Source: Pseudocercospora fijiensis CIRAD86
Lineage: Eukaryota; Ascomycota; Dothideomycetes; Mycosphaerellales; Mycosphaerellaceae
Assembly (NCBI RefSeq): GCF_000340215.1
Contig: NW_006921541.1
Location: forward strand, 1,647,527 to 1,711,526
Direction: 5' to 3'
Length of the DNA stretch: 64,000 nucleotides
Below, one piece after another: positions 35,636-46,196 of this stretch. The notes beneath the pieces are model-generated. The model searched no databases and had not been told where the DNA came from. It was given only the letters and a program-made list of their open reading frames with translations. Made by a program: the position numbers and the translations under genes. Position 1 is the stretch's first letter. Each line of letters begins with the position of its first letter.

Positions 35636-37988
35636 TTATCTGATAGCATATCTCGTTGCAGTGTGCCTTTGAGACTTAGTCCATTTCCCAGACATGATGC
35701 CAGGAACTACCGCTGATCCGATTAAGGTATGGTAAGATCCATCATCACTCTTACGCAAGATGAAAGGCCGACTGGCTCCCAGCGGAACAACGATCTCATC
35801 GCCTTCGTGAAGACTCGAAGGTCCAAGTCCGAGAAAGCCGTGGCTGGTCTTGAAGAAGTCACGTTCGCGATGATGCTCGACATATTCGTGGAATTCCAGT
35901 CCTTCGCCGCCGGTGACGAATTGTGTCGGCAATCGCTCAACCTCGGCCATGTTCTTGCATTCAAGAACGTCTCGACGCATTGGTGCATCAAAGGTGTCGC
36001 GGGTGAGGTAGTATCGTTTGCCTGAGGTTCTGGCATACGCGAAAAGGTTACCGATATCTCGCGCGACATTGAAGTCTCGCTGGATGCTGCGGTTGCCGCT
36101 GTCATACGCAGACTGAAAGCGTTCTGGGATGAACATCGCTTCTGCTTCAGCCCGATCAATCTTGGTCTTGTATCGTTCCTTGACGTGCTTCTTGTCATTG
36201 GAGACGTCCTTGGATCTGCCCTCGTAATCCAGATATGCCAGATCTTGATGTCGCTGATGTTTGTATGAGGTGATGATATCACGCTTCGGGCCTTTTGCTA
36301 TCCTCTGCATTTCTTCTACTGTACTTCGCTCTCCGTGGAAGAGATAGTCTAACATGAGACGTCCAATTCCAGGATTGACATCAAGCCGATGATGTGATGC
36401 AAATTCCTCATACGATGCGAAGTCGTACTCGAGCGTGTTTAAAATGCTGTCGACAATGTGTCCACGCTCCTTCAAACTATTGTAGATCAGGCAGCCATCT
36501 GGTGTCTCCTCATATGCCGGAACACTCTCAAGTGAGGTTCGACTGCGGATCGTATCAAAGTAGATGGCTTCGAAGTACATTGTCCTTGGCATGTCGTAGT
36601 GCATTCCGTCCAGAGCCCAACTATGTGTCCTGGAAAGCTCTGCTAGGCGTGACTCTGTCAGGGCAGTTTGATCTAGTCCAGCTCTGAATTCGTCCGGGCC
36701 TGAGACTGATCTTTCACGCAGAAGGCAAGTCAGGTCGGGCATCCACGTGGGCATTACGCCTTCGACTGTATTTCGACCCCAGCGGGTACGATCTATCCTT
36801 TTGTCGAGGAGAACATCCAAGCTATTTGTCTGCATCACAAGATACATGCAAGAGTTTTCGAGCACACGGAGCACGCTATGCCTGTAATCGGGGTCGAATG
36901 TGAGCGAGTCTTGATCGATCATGCCAAGTAGGGCAAATACGCGATCGCGTGGATCGCTGCACAGGAAGCCGCCTGTTTGCGAGAGTAATCCATAGAGTTT
37001 TGCTTGTTGCCCGTCCTGACGCCTCTGGAAAAGAGACAATGGATTGTTGTCGGCGTCGAACAGGGAGCGAAAGTGGTCCCAACCTATAGCGTGCGGCCCT
37101 ATATAGACCGAAGGCGTCCTTTGAGAGTAATAGAACTCTTGAACACACCACAGCCGTTTCCACCAGACCTTTGCTTGGCCAGTCATGTCATCGCGATCCT
37201 TGAGCTCGACTAATTCGCGTCCTAGCCCATCAAAGACATTATCGTGCTCTAAAGCTGACAGCTTCGGACCCGTGCAAAGAGTGGGCTCAGAGTCGTCCGA
37301 ATCTGCCACCCATCTCTGACATGTCGCTCGATCCGGCTCCAGATCTCCAATCCAGATGATGGTGCGGAATGCGGTAGCAAAGATCCTGCGCATAAGCGAG
37401 ATTTGATGGTTCTTTTCGTCCACATTCGCCTGGTTGATACAGACGGCATCAATCCAGACAAGGCGGTCGTGATCTTCCAGTCGGAGACGCCATAGCGCTC
37501 TCCAGAGATGCTCTGAAACCACGAACCCACTGAGTCCCCCGCTGGAGATCTCGTCCATTCTGTCATTTCCCCCGCCCCAGCAGTACGACAGCGCCTCATA
37601 TCTTGGTGGGGATGCAAGATGATAGTGATCTAGGTAGCAACAAATTCCTGGGCCTGTACCTTGCACAATTCGTAGAATTCTGAACTCGTCGAGGGTCAGA
37701 TATACGATGATCTACCAGCACGGATTGAGTAGCGTCAAGCACCCGTTGGCAATGCTTGAGGAAAGCCTCGACCGTACAGAGTCTGGGATGTTCTTTGCCC
37801 GTCCATGTTTCTATCTTTTGTGCTTGGTATATGGCTCGCTGTAGGAGACCAAGCTCAGCAAGCGCGTCTATGGATATCGAGTCGTCATCTCGACTGCGAT
37901 TGCCGATAGCATGGGCGATGTAGTCGAGGTGTGTTGCGAGCTGGGCGAGATCGAAAGGCGCGTTGGTGGTGGTGGACGTGGTTGGCAT
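35636..37988 (-). CDS. HET-domain protein, apparent +1 frameshift near the N-terminus
   Basis: HET-domain proteins mediate heterokaryon incompatibility and related cell-death responses in filamentous fungi. The C-terminal 676 codons carry the HET blocks RYEALSYCWGG, WIDAVCINQANVDEKNHQI, IIWIGD and DPRDRVFALLGM, then a long C-terminal region with no recognised domain. The natural N-terminus (MPTTSTTTNAPFDLAQLATH) is in another frame, and family sequence resumes as LTLDEFRILRIVQG. One extra base at about 37703 separates them. No intron of matching phase fits. Skipping that base gives 783 residues. Either the gene is disabled or the base is an assembly error. The first ATG in the main frame is already inside the HET domain. 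Confidence 0.8.
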
Positions 37989-38443
37989 TCGGGCCGCTTC
38001 GGCGAGTGAAAGGAGAGGACAAGGATGAACTACATTTCACAGATCGAGGCACGCGACATCAGTTACGATGCCTAGGACCGGGTGGGATAATCCCAGGCCG
38101 AGGGGGTAACCAAGCGATACATCGAAGGATGCAGCATGGCGGCCTCGGCCTCGACGCCGCAGTGGTATAATATGATCATCGCGAGGCCACAGCCACCACG
38201 TGCTCGAGGGATACGCCTGAAAGCGAGCTGAAAACGAGACGACGTCCATCGCCTATGCTATGCGCGCTGCTACAACTCAGATAACAAGGCTTGTGGTTGC
38301 ATATTGCCACCTCGATTGTATATTCATAATAGTGTCTTTCAATCACGGGCGCCAATCTGACATCGGCAGCCGGACTTCAACGATCAAGTCTTGAGCACCT
38401 GGAGTATGCGTCTTCACAGCATTCGACAGGACTCAAATATTCG
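37989..38443. other. Divergent promoter region
   Basis: Intergenic DNA between the HET gene (minus) and the transporter gene (plus). No coding frame or clear repeat was found. Confidence 0.5.
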
Positions 38444-38622
38444 ATGCCTAGCTTAGGAAGTGCATTCTTCTGGCCTGGAAAAGATCCTGAAGCAACCGTC
38501 GCTGGCTTTGGGCGAAAGAGAATCGTGCAGCAACGAAATGCCTTTGTGAAAACATTGGAAGAATCTGGCTTCAATTGGCTAGTGTTCATGGTTGCCGCCT
38601 CTGGCTTCTTCACAGACTCATA

Positions 38623-38658
38623 CTGTTCTTTTCCGGAAGGTTGAGAATGCCAAGACCT
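38623..38658 (+). repeat. Left terminal inverted repeat of the Tc1/mariner element
   Basis: 36 bp matching the right end exactly in inverse orientation. It directly follows the TA duplication. Confidence 0.95.
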
Positions 38659-38698
38659 CTGGTTTTGAGCCTCGTAGAACACCAAAATTAGGCTTTCT

Positions 38699-40470
38699 AT
38701 GCCTTCTATCACTATAATCACACCGCCTCTTTTATACCAGCCCCCCAGTATGTGTTGTAATAGCTTCTTGCTACCGGAGGTCGCTGTTCTTATCGCTACG
38801 AGCATAGCGACTGAGATTTGGCGCGTATACGTCGAATATAACGTTATATCGGAAGCACGCGCGACGCGTTCTCGAAAGGCACCTTCGAAGGACCTACTAG
38901 CGCACAAGGAAGCGGTAGAGCGGCGCGAGTCGCCTGCTAAGAAGGGTAAGAAGAAGGCGGTCGGCGGAGGTAGTAGTAGAAAGCAGAAGAAGACGGCGTA
39001 GCAGGAGAAGTTTAACAATATAACCGCTTTCGAGGCCGCGGCGTAGAGGGACTTCTAAGTTGACGATGTCGCTACTGCTATAGAAGAAGGTAATAACGGC
39101 GAGGTTGATATAGCTAGTTAAGTTAAGGTTGGCGAGTTAACGCGTTTAGCTAATAGCTCGCTATTACGAGGGCAGTATAGGAGGCGCCTAGTTAATAGTT
39201 AGTAGATGAACGAGGAAGACGTATCTACGCTATCTCATAACCCTCGTAAGGACCTTCAGTATAAGCAAACCTAGCGCCTTCTTACTAGCAATAACGAGTT
39301 AGCATTCGAGAACTATAACCGCAATAGCGCTAGCACTTAGTACGCCGAAGATGCGTACTATTAGGCTAATAAAGAAGCGTAGAAGAAGCAGCTCTATATC
39401 GGCGACTATATATTAATCGTGTCCGCTGCTAAAGTAACGAAGGGTAACTAGTTTAAGCAGAGTTAGAAGAAAGGTAAGGTAACGATATTCTCACAACGGC
39501 TACTGTTTCTAATCCTTCTATAGCGGACGATTACAACAAGGCCCTCGACTACGCCGTAGAGTTAATAAACGATAGCAGAGACAAGATTAAGATTAATGTC
39601 GAGTTTAAGACTACCGCTAAAGACGCTAGAACTAGAGCCATTCTCAAAGTTAGCAAATTGAAGCTAAACGACTAGCAGACTATTAATAGTGTTGCCTTTA
39701 TTGCTAAGGAGCAGAAACGAGGCAATTACACGACTAAGCTTCTTGCTAGTTATATATATACTCTCCCTAGCTGCGAGAACTACAATAACTACTGCTATAG
39801 ACCTAAAGGACTGCTAGATATTGAGCGCTATTATTACTGGTTCTATAGTAAGGCTACAAAGCTATAGTTACATGCACTTGCTATTAAGGAAGAGGGTGTA
39901 ACACTTCGAAAGCCGCTATATAGTGTATTCGCTAAGATACAGTTGTTTAAGGAGAAACAGCAGTCTCGGAAGCCTTATAGTCTGCTTGCTACTACAAAGG
40001 AGCCCTTCTAACAGACTCTAGTAAGGGGACGCTCTATAGCACTAGTTTATCCACCGCCGCCGGCTATTGACTATATTAAGCTCTTCGAGACTATGTTCAA
40101 CTTAATCAATTAGCAGCTAGGCGTTGCTCCTGCCGCTTAGCAAGAAGCTCAGCCTATACAACAACAACAACAACAACAAGAGTCACCTATTCTAAAGCAG
40201 GTTGCTTAGCGGCTTAATACACCGCCAAGAAGTCTACTTAGACAGTTCTTTATATAGGTAGCGACACAGTATAAATGGAAAGAGCTAGAAGACAAAGAAC
40301 AGCTCTTAAAGATAGAAGCACACTTTGTAACTAAACGATATAACTGTGACTAGTTATATCAACTTCCTTTAAGAGAGTAGAAGGAGCTTAGCTTCTTTAA
40401 AGGCGACCTAGGCACGTTGCGTAACTGTCTAAAGCGTTTTCAGAAGGAAAAGTTAGCTAAGAGAGAGTGA
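38699..40470 (+). pseudogene. Second ORF of the Tc1/mariner element, unrecognised
   Basis: Begins near 38699 (MPSITIITPP) with a basic Lys/Arg-rich segment (SPAKKGKKKAVGGGSSRKQK). It continues with TAG-interrupted sequence to about 40470 in more than one frame. Readable pieces include YTLPSCENYNNYCYRP, LLDIERYYYWFYSKATKL, a run of eight Gln near 40.16 kb, KWKELEDKEQLLKIEAHF and LGTLRNCLKRFQKEKLAKRE. No domain is recognised. It runs toward the transposase gene (convergent). It may be an accessory or captured gene. Confidence 0.5.
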
Positions 40471-40679
40471 GACAATAACGATATACGTAACGGAGCGACG
40501 GCTGTTCTCATTAGTTTAGGTTAGCTAGGCGTTTGCTTACAATCTACGAATTCAATAGCTTGTTATTTGCTCCGTTGCGTATACCGCTATTATTATCGTT
40601 GCCTCGAGAGTGCTTTCCGGAGGTGAAAGCGGAGGAGGTATATAGGGCTTAGTAGTACGCACTATTACATTATTAATTT

Positions 40680-41879
40680 TGCTACGCCAACAATACACTA
40701 ACTATATACATAAAAATCGCAGCGGAGCTTTAGATACATATTATCTTGTTATCCTATAGATACTAAGACATATTATCGATGTTGTAGTAGTTAGATCTGA
40801 AGCGACTAGAGATTGCTAGTAAGCTAGCTTTCTACGTCAATCTCGGCTTTATCTTTAAAGCCGTATACGTTATATCCGCTATGCTTGAATAAGCCTGTTA
40901 TATCTATCTTACTAACGTAGTCTAGAGCCTATATAAGGAAGTCTTGAAAGGACTCGAAGTTAGCTATAAGGTCTTTGTTCTTCTTTAGCTATTTCTTTAG
41001 GATTGCGAAGGTCTATTCAATTAGGTTTAAGTCAGGAGAGTATAGCGGCAAGTACTTAAGAGTGTGGCTAGCTAACCGGATTATCGACTCGACCTTCTCG
41101 CTATAGTAGATTAAAGCGTTGTCTATTATAATAATTATACTTCTGTTAAGCAGCGGTAGCACTTTATTCTCAATCTAGTCGTTAAAGGTGACCTAATCAA
41201 CAGCGCCTTAGATACAGAGGGTATAGGGCAAGTATCCATTAATTGTAAGCGCTAGAAGTACTAATATTCGTTCTTGCCGTTGCGTATACTAATAGTCGTA
41301 GCAATCAATCCCCTTCGGAGACTATCTAAACTTACGGTATCTACTCTTCTTATTAGAAGCCGTCTTATCGATAAATACTAACTTATCGACAGGCTATTTC
41401 TAGCTCCTCGTATGCTAGGCGGCTCTTGCTAGCGGATTGCGCTCCTTCGCGACCTTCTAAGAGGCCTTCCTTGTCTATCTAATCTTGTATAAACAACGCT
41501 ATACCGTAGACGGATCTACCTCAATCTCGAAGCGATCGAATAGTACTATACACATCTCCTCAAGGTACGTCTTAGGTCGCTTTAAGAGGTACTTAAGGAG
41601 GTAGATTTCTATTTCCTTCGTTATCTTCCTCTTACGACTCGATTTGAACCGCTTCGACGGCAAGAACACCTTACTAAACTGATTATAATAGAACTTCTAG
41701 CGATATACGGTCGACTGGCTCGCACCTGTCTTTAATACAATGTCGATTATATCGAGTCCACCATCGAAGTATTCTTTAGCGAGTCGAGCGGTGCGGGCAG
41801 GCAGGGCGGCAGGAAGGGCGCGGACGGCGCAGAAGAGGTAGAATAACACTAACAACAACACCTTAGACTGCATATTCAA
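40680..41879 (-). pseudogene. Tc1/mariner-type DDE transposase, RIP-inactivated
   Basis: The N-terminal helix-turn-helix is intact in the first frame (LAKEYFDGGLDIIDIVLKTG, then SQSTVYR). A second helix block RKITKEIEIYLLKYLL follows, then VDKLVFIDKTASNKKSRYRK, the core IIIIDNALIYYSEKVESII, and the family signature YLPLYSPDLNLIE, ending with FKHSGYNVYG. Several TAG codons interrupt it. The catalytic residues appear as D in FIDK, D in IIDN and E in LNLIE. Confidence 0.82.
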
Positions 41880-41980
41880 CGGCTATACCAACAACATGTA
41901 TTTTCTCGTGTTTGGGGCTATATAGCTAAAGAATGGGAAGAAATGGCCGATTTACTAGCAAATTCGTGGTGGGGTTTCCC

Positions 41981-42016
41981 AGGTCTTGGCATTCTCAACC
42001 TTCCGGAAAAGAACAG
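41981..42016 (-). repeat. Right terminal inverted repeat of the Tc1/mariner element
   Basis: 36 bp, the exact reverse complement of the left end, followed by TA and then the resumed transporter exon. Confidence 0.95.
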
Positions 42017-43777
42017 TACAACCTCTTCGCGTCAAATGTCATTCTGCCGGCACTCGCTTTCGTCTACTGGGATGGCACGCCTCATAACCAGGCGCTCGCG
42101 TTCAATCTTGCCACGTTGGTAGCTTCAGCTGTGGGCCAGCTTGTATTTGGAATTGTCGCAGACCTCTACGGAAGGCGTTCCCTTTACGGCATTGAGCTGG
42201 TGATTGTCATTTTCAGCACCATCGGTCTCCTTCAGTGTTCGCCAGGATTTCGAGACGATCAAGGCAACACAACGTGGGACGTGTCGACATGGATCATCTT
42301 CTGGCGAACGATCATGGGATTCGGAATTGGGGCTGGTGAGTAAGTTTCGCCAGCGCATAGCACTCAGAGCTGACGACGAGGTAGAGTATCCACTGAGTGC
42401 CACAATCGCCGCTGAATGGTCATCGACCGAGAGCAGAGGACGCATGCTAGCAGCAGTGTTCCTAATGCAGCCTCTCGGTCAGCTTTGCGCCTATGGTGCC
42501 GGACTCACGGCGCTGCGCATCTTCAGCTACAGCAAAGTGGACATTGACAAGCTGTGGCGCTATGTCGTCGGTGCAGGTGCCTTCCCTACCTTGCTAGCTC
42601 TGGGCTTCCGAATATACATGCCAGAATCGGGCCGCTTCACGTACGATGTTCGTAAAACAGGACCCAAAGAAGAAATGATGGCCAACGACTTGCGGTCTGA
42701 TGAAACTTCAATATCACCCACAAACTCACGCGAACACTCCCCAGAGAGGCCAGCGCGCTCAGCGAGGAATCAGTTCAGATCTGTCGAACTCTGGCAATAT
42801 CTATACCATGAAGGAAACTGGACTTATCTATTCGGCACATCCATCTGCTGGCTCTTACTGGACTTTGCATTTTGTAGGCAAGATGCGCTCCGACGCCTGC
42901 AAGCTGCTGACCGATAACAGATGGTTTGGGATTCAACAATCCCGCTACCTTGGCCAAATTATGGTCATCCGGAGACCTGGCCTTCCCTGGAGACGCGCCG
43001 TGGTGGCTCAATTCTTCTGACGTCTTAAACCAGACCATCTCGGATGTCACTGTCATCAACGGTCTCTGGACCACGAACAACACAATCGCTGAACCTCTGA
43101 TCGGCACAGTGCTAGAGCACAACATGCTCCATGCCATCTACACCGTTTCGATCTCCTCGATACTTGGCTCCATCTTGATCATCGCTATAATCAACCACTT
43201 CGACCGAAAGCACATGCTCACAGCAAGCTTCGCTCTCCTAACCACCGTTCTATTCGCAGCATTCGCCAGCTTCAAAACTCTATTTCACAACGGCGATCTA
43301 CATATCGTGCTCATAATGTTTTGGGTGCTGATATCATTTTTGTTCAGCTTCGGACCAAACACACTCACCTTCGTCATCCCGGCCGAGATCTTTCCCACGA
43401 AATACCGATGTACATTCTACGGCACGGCAGCAGCTCTCGGCAAGATTGGAGCTGTGTTGGTACAGATCGTGATCTTGCAGACACCTTCGATATTGCGCCC
43501 CAATTCGAGCTCGATACGATGGCTGCTGTTTGGATTTGCATTCTGCATGTTGGCGGGCGCTGTGGTTTCACATTGGTGTATTCCCCGGGTGCAGAAGTCG
43601 CCTGGTTTGGAAAATATACCTTTGGAGGAGATACCGAATCGATGCTCAAGGAGTAGAGATGAAGTGTTTGCGATGGAGAGCGTAGACAATGACAAGTGAA
43701 AATTTTGATATCTACTGCAAGAAGTCCAGCAAAGTGATTAATTGCCCTGTTTCACTGACGATGATGAACACATCTTA

Positions 43778-44530
43778 CTATGACCTACTCGGCGCGTATT
43801 CGTCATACGAGGACTGATATCCCATAACGTAGCGCCCAAAGAGAGCGCCAATGGCTCCAAGAATACGACTCAACAGTCTACCACAGCCAGGCAGCATGAC
43901 AACGACACCTCCTTGCCAACTGAAGCACACAGCTTGCAACAGGCTTCTCCCAACGGCCGCTTTAGCGCAATCTTGCCTGTAGCTCCAGGAATTGCGAAAG
44001 AAAATCTCCTCATTGGTCAGACCAGTCGTGGTCAAGCTCGAGAGCGTCGGACTCAGAGCAAATTCAAGCTCCAGCACATCCTCCGAACTAGCATTGCGAA
44101 AAGTGTGTACGACACCTTTGGGGATCAGAACACTCTGCTCCGGTCCCGCTACTTCGACTTTACAGGTATATGAAGAGAGTGGCGCGAATATGTCCCAGAG
44201 GCCTTCTGAGCGGGGCTGGTAGGTATAGAAGGCTGCCCGCCCGGCTGTGACCTGGAAAGTCTCGTCTTGTGAATGATGATAGTGTAGAGGCGGACCCAGT
44301 GCTGAGTTCGGGGTAGAGGGACCCGATGAATTCGTGCTCGTTGCTGAGACTCCGTCGCCTGGCAAACAAGGCGGTAGTCGATTGACTGCTATCACGGGCT
44401 GAGTGGTTGGGATCGAAGCAAAGGCGGCATTGTGCTTGAACCATGCTCTTGACTGGCCGTCGTCGAATATCAAAGTTTCTAGAGTCGATGTCTTCGTCCG
44501 CGGTGGAGCCTGCTTCATGAAAGAGAGCAT
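43778..44530 (-). CDS. Cupin-domain protein with C-terminal hydrophobic segment
   Basis: A 250-residue single-exon protein. Residues about 78-165 form a cupin barrel. Motif 1 is PPLHYHHSQDETFQVTAGRA, with the metal-binding His-x-His and Glu. Motif 2 resembles VLIPKGVVHTFRNAS, with the second His. The C-terminal part contains a hydrophobic stretch (LLSRILGAIGALFGRYVMGY) that could anchor it to a membrane. Cupins of this type include dioxygenases and small-molecule isomerases; the substrate is unknown. It converges with the disrupted transporter gene, with 78 bp between stops. A second ATG four codons downstream is an alternative start. Confidence 0.78.
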   Translation of the reverse strand: MLSFMKQAPPRTKTSTLETLIFDDGQSRAWFKHNAAFASIPTTQPVIAVNRLPPCLPGDGVSATSTNSSGPSTPNSALGPPLHYHHSQDETFQVTAGRAAFYTYQPRSEGLWDIFAPLSSYTCKVEVAGPEQSVLIPKGVVHTFRNASSEDVLELEFALSPTLSSLTTTGLTNEEIFFRNSWSYRQDCAKAAVGRSLLQAVCFSWQGGVVVMLPGCGRLLSRILGAIGALFGRYVMGYQSSYDEYAPSRS

Positions 44531-46196
44531 GTTGTGCGGTCGATCTGACTATCGCAGGTGTTCCGCCGTTGCTCGAGATTGAATGTGCCAGGTACCAGAC
44601 GAAGGCAGTTTCACGAGGCTGAACAGGGGGGCCAGCGGCATACGGACTCAGGTCCGTTTCTTGGCAACAACAACCCTTCGCAAACGAGGGCGAGGAACTT
44701 CGGAAACACAACAATGTTGGCTCTACGCGCCCTGGATTATTACGCTGAATGGCCTTCGTGTATGAAACGGACAGGACAATGCCGATGACGAAGATTTCGA
44801 CATTCCGCTGCAACGCTCAAGACCACACCTTCATTCACTCGCAACGTCATCCGCCCTGACACCCCCTTATCACGAATATCTCAAGAGTTTGGATGCGAAT
44901 GCGGCCAGAAAGAAGCAGGGGATCGATCTGAACTCCAAGCAGATTGATGATGAGAGTAGGGTTGAGACTTGGAATAGGCCACAGACTGCTTGCTCGGTCA
45001 TCGTAAGGCGGCTGATTGCCCTTCGCTAAACACCGCCGATGACCAGATGACCGCTCATTCAATGCAGTCGACTCAACGATCCTCCGGCATATTGCAGCTT
45101 GATTTCCAATCGAGACGTAACTGCTTTAGCACTGGAGGGGCATAAGATGGCCAGATGCTCTGCTTAGCCTGCATAGGCCTTTCTGAAAGAAGGAAATGCT
45201 GAACAACACGATTGAGCTCATTTGCTCTCCAGAATGTCCCAAGAATGGATGTATAGTGTCAGGCCACCAAGCTCTGTCAGGGCACGGCGATGGGCTCATT
45301 TACAGCCTCGAGCACGACAGCCCTTCAAAAAGAGCTTATTCTGGAGCTTAGCGTATTGGCATTACCCGTCGGCTTGAAGTTTGATTCGAAGGATGGCGTA
45401 TCATTGAGTAGATGGGAAGATTTTGCCAGCACTTCCAAGATATGCATCCTGGAACTGCGTACAAGTTCCTCTACTCGAAGCAGACACGATCGTCGAGCTG
45501 CAACCTCCTCGCCGTTAGAAAGGGAAACCTCTCCGCCGGAGATCCAAGCTAGATCAGCAGTCTTCCGCAGCAATAGACGCAGCCTAGGACCACAAACTCG
45601 CATCATAGGCTATTGGGGTAAAAGCTCGTAGATCGAGACAGTCTGAAAAGCGAGATTCTTGAAGGGAGGCTGTCTGCCAAAGGTGATTCATGCGGTCTTG
45701 ACTTTCGCTACTGTTGCAAGAGGCAAAGATGACCAGTTAAGACGGCATCAACGCCACGGAAAGTCCGTCGGAAGGCTGCAACAGTCTTGAGGAAGATCAT
45801 TGCCCAAAGGCACGATGTACGAACGATCACGCAGCCTTTACCAACGAATCAGCATTCCTGTAGGTGAGGCAATTCAAGCCTCATCTGTTTGCAGGGCTAT
45901 CACGTACTCCATCACACGTCCTCAACAGCATCACCTGTCCCATAGCAGCAACAATCATCCTGCCGAGGCGATCGACGTTCAGCTATGTGGCGACAGTAGC
46001 AGACGAAGACGTTGCAGATCGTTGCCAGTACACTATGATGCCATTGCTCTTTAGCGACAAACTCCGGTGCTCAAGGCATCGCGGAGGTAAGAGGAACGAG
46101 ATATATAAGACCATCTTATACCGAACAAATCCTCTGTCCATTCACAGTTTACCCAAAGCATCTCTTCCCACAGCATATTTTCTCCTCCTTGTCACG
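44531..46196. other. Intergenic, no convincing gene
   Basis: Two opposing open frames of about 94-113 codons at 45290-45631 (plus) and 45325-45606 (minus) have no recognisable domain, and at most one can be real. The last 120 bp before 46197 contain a TATA-like ATATATAAG (46101-46109) about 90 bp upstream of the peroxygenase start, then pyrimidine-rich leader sequence, a plausible core promoter. Confidence 0.4.

Larger units (their letters stand above)
38623..42016. mobile_element. Tc1/mariner transposon inserted in the transporter gene
   Basis: 3,394 bp bounded by perfect inverted repeats of 36 bp (38623-38658 and 41981-42016, starting CTGTTCTTTTCC) and by a TA target duplication (38621-38622 and 42017-42018). 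These are the hallmarks of Tc1/mariner. The interior holds a minus-strand transposase remnant and a plus-strand second ORF, both with RIP-type stops. The terminal 100 or so bases are unaltered. Such elements usually carry only a transposase, so this one is long for its class. Confidence 0.93.
38444..43699 (+). pseudogene. Phosphate-type MFS transporter gene interrupted by a transposon
   Basis: A Pho84-like member of the major facilitator superfamily, a plasma-membrane H+ symporter, probably for inorganic phosphate. Exons 38444-38622, 42019-42335, 42385-42873 and 42921-43699 would encode 587 residues once the 38623-42018 insertion is ignored. The introns are 49 and 47 bp. Motifs include ASGFFTDSYNLFASNV across the insertion site, GIVADLYGRRSLYG (MFS signature), GIGAEYPLSATIAAEW, FLMQPLGQLCAYG, YMPESGRFTYDV and VIPAEIFPTKYRCTFYG. 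The insertion hits transmembrane segment 1, so read-through ends after CSFPEG. The exons show no RIP and no other stops, so the disruption looks recent. Start chosen at the first ATG of the open frame. Confidence 0.88.

Noticed and set aside
38377..39018. A 213-codon minus-strand frame across the left end of the Tc1/mariner element
   Set aside because: It spans the transposon junction and lies antisense to the transporter exon, so it cannot be an ancestral gene.
44160..44813. A 217-codon minus-strand frame overlapping the cupin gene
   Set aside because: Out of frame with the cupin motifs; composition is shadow-like.
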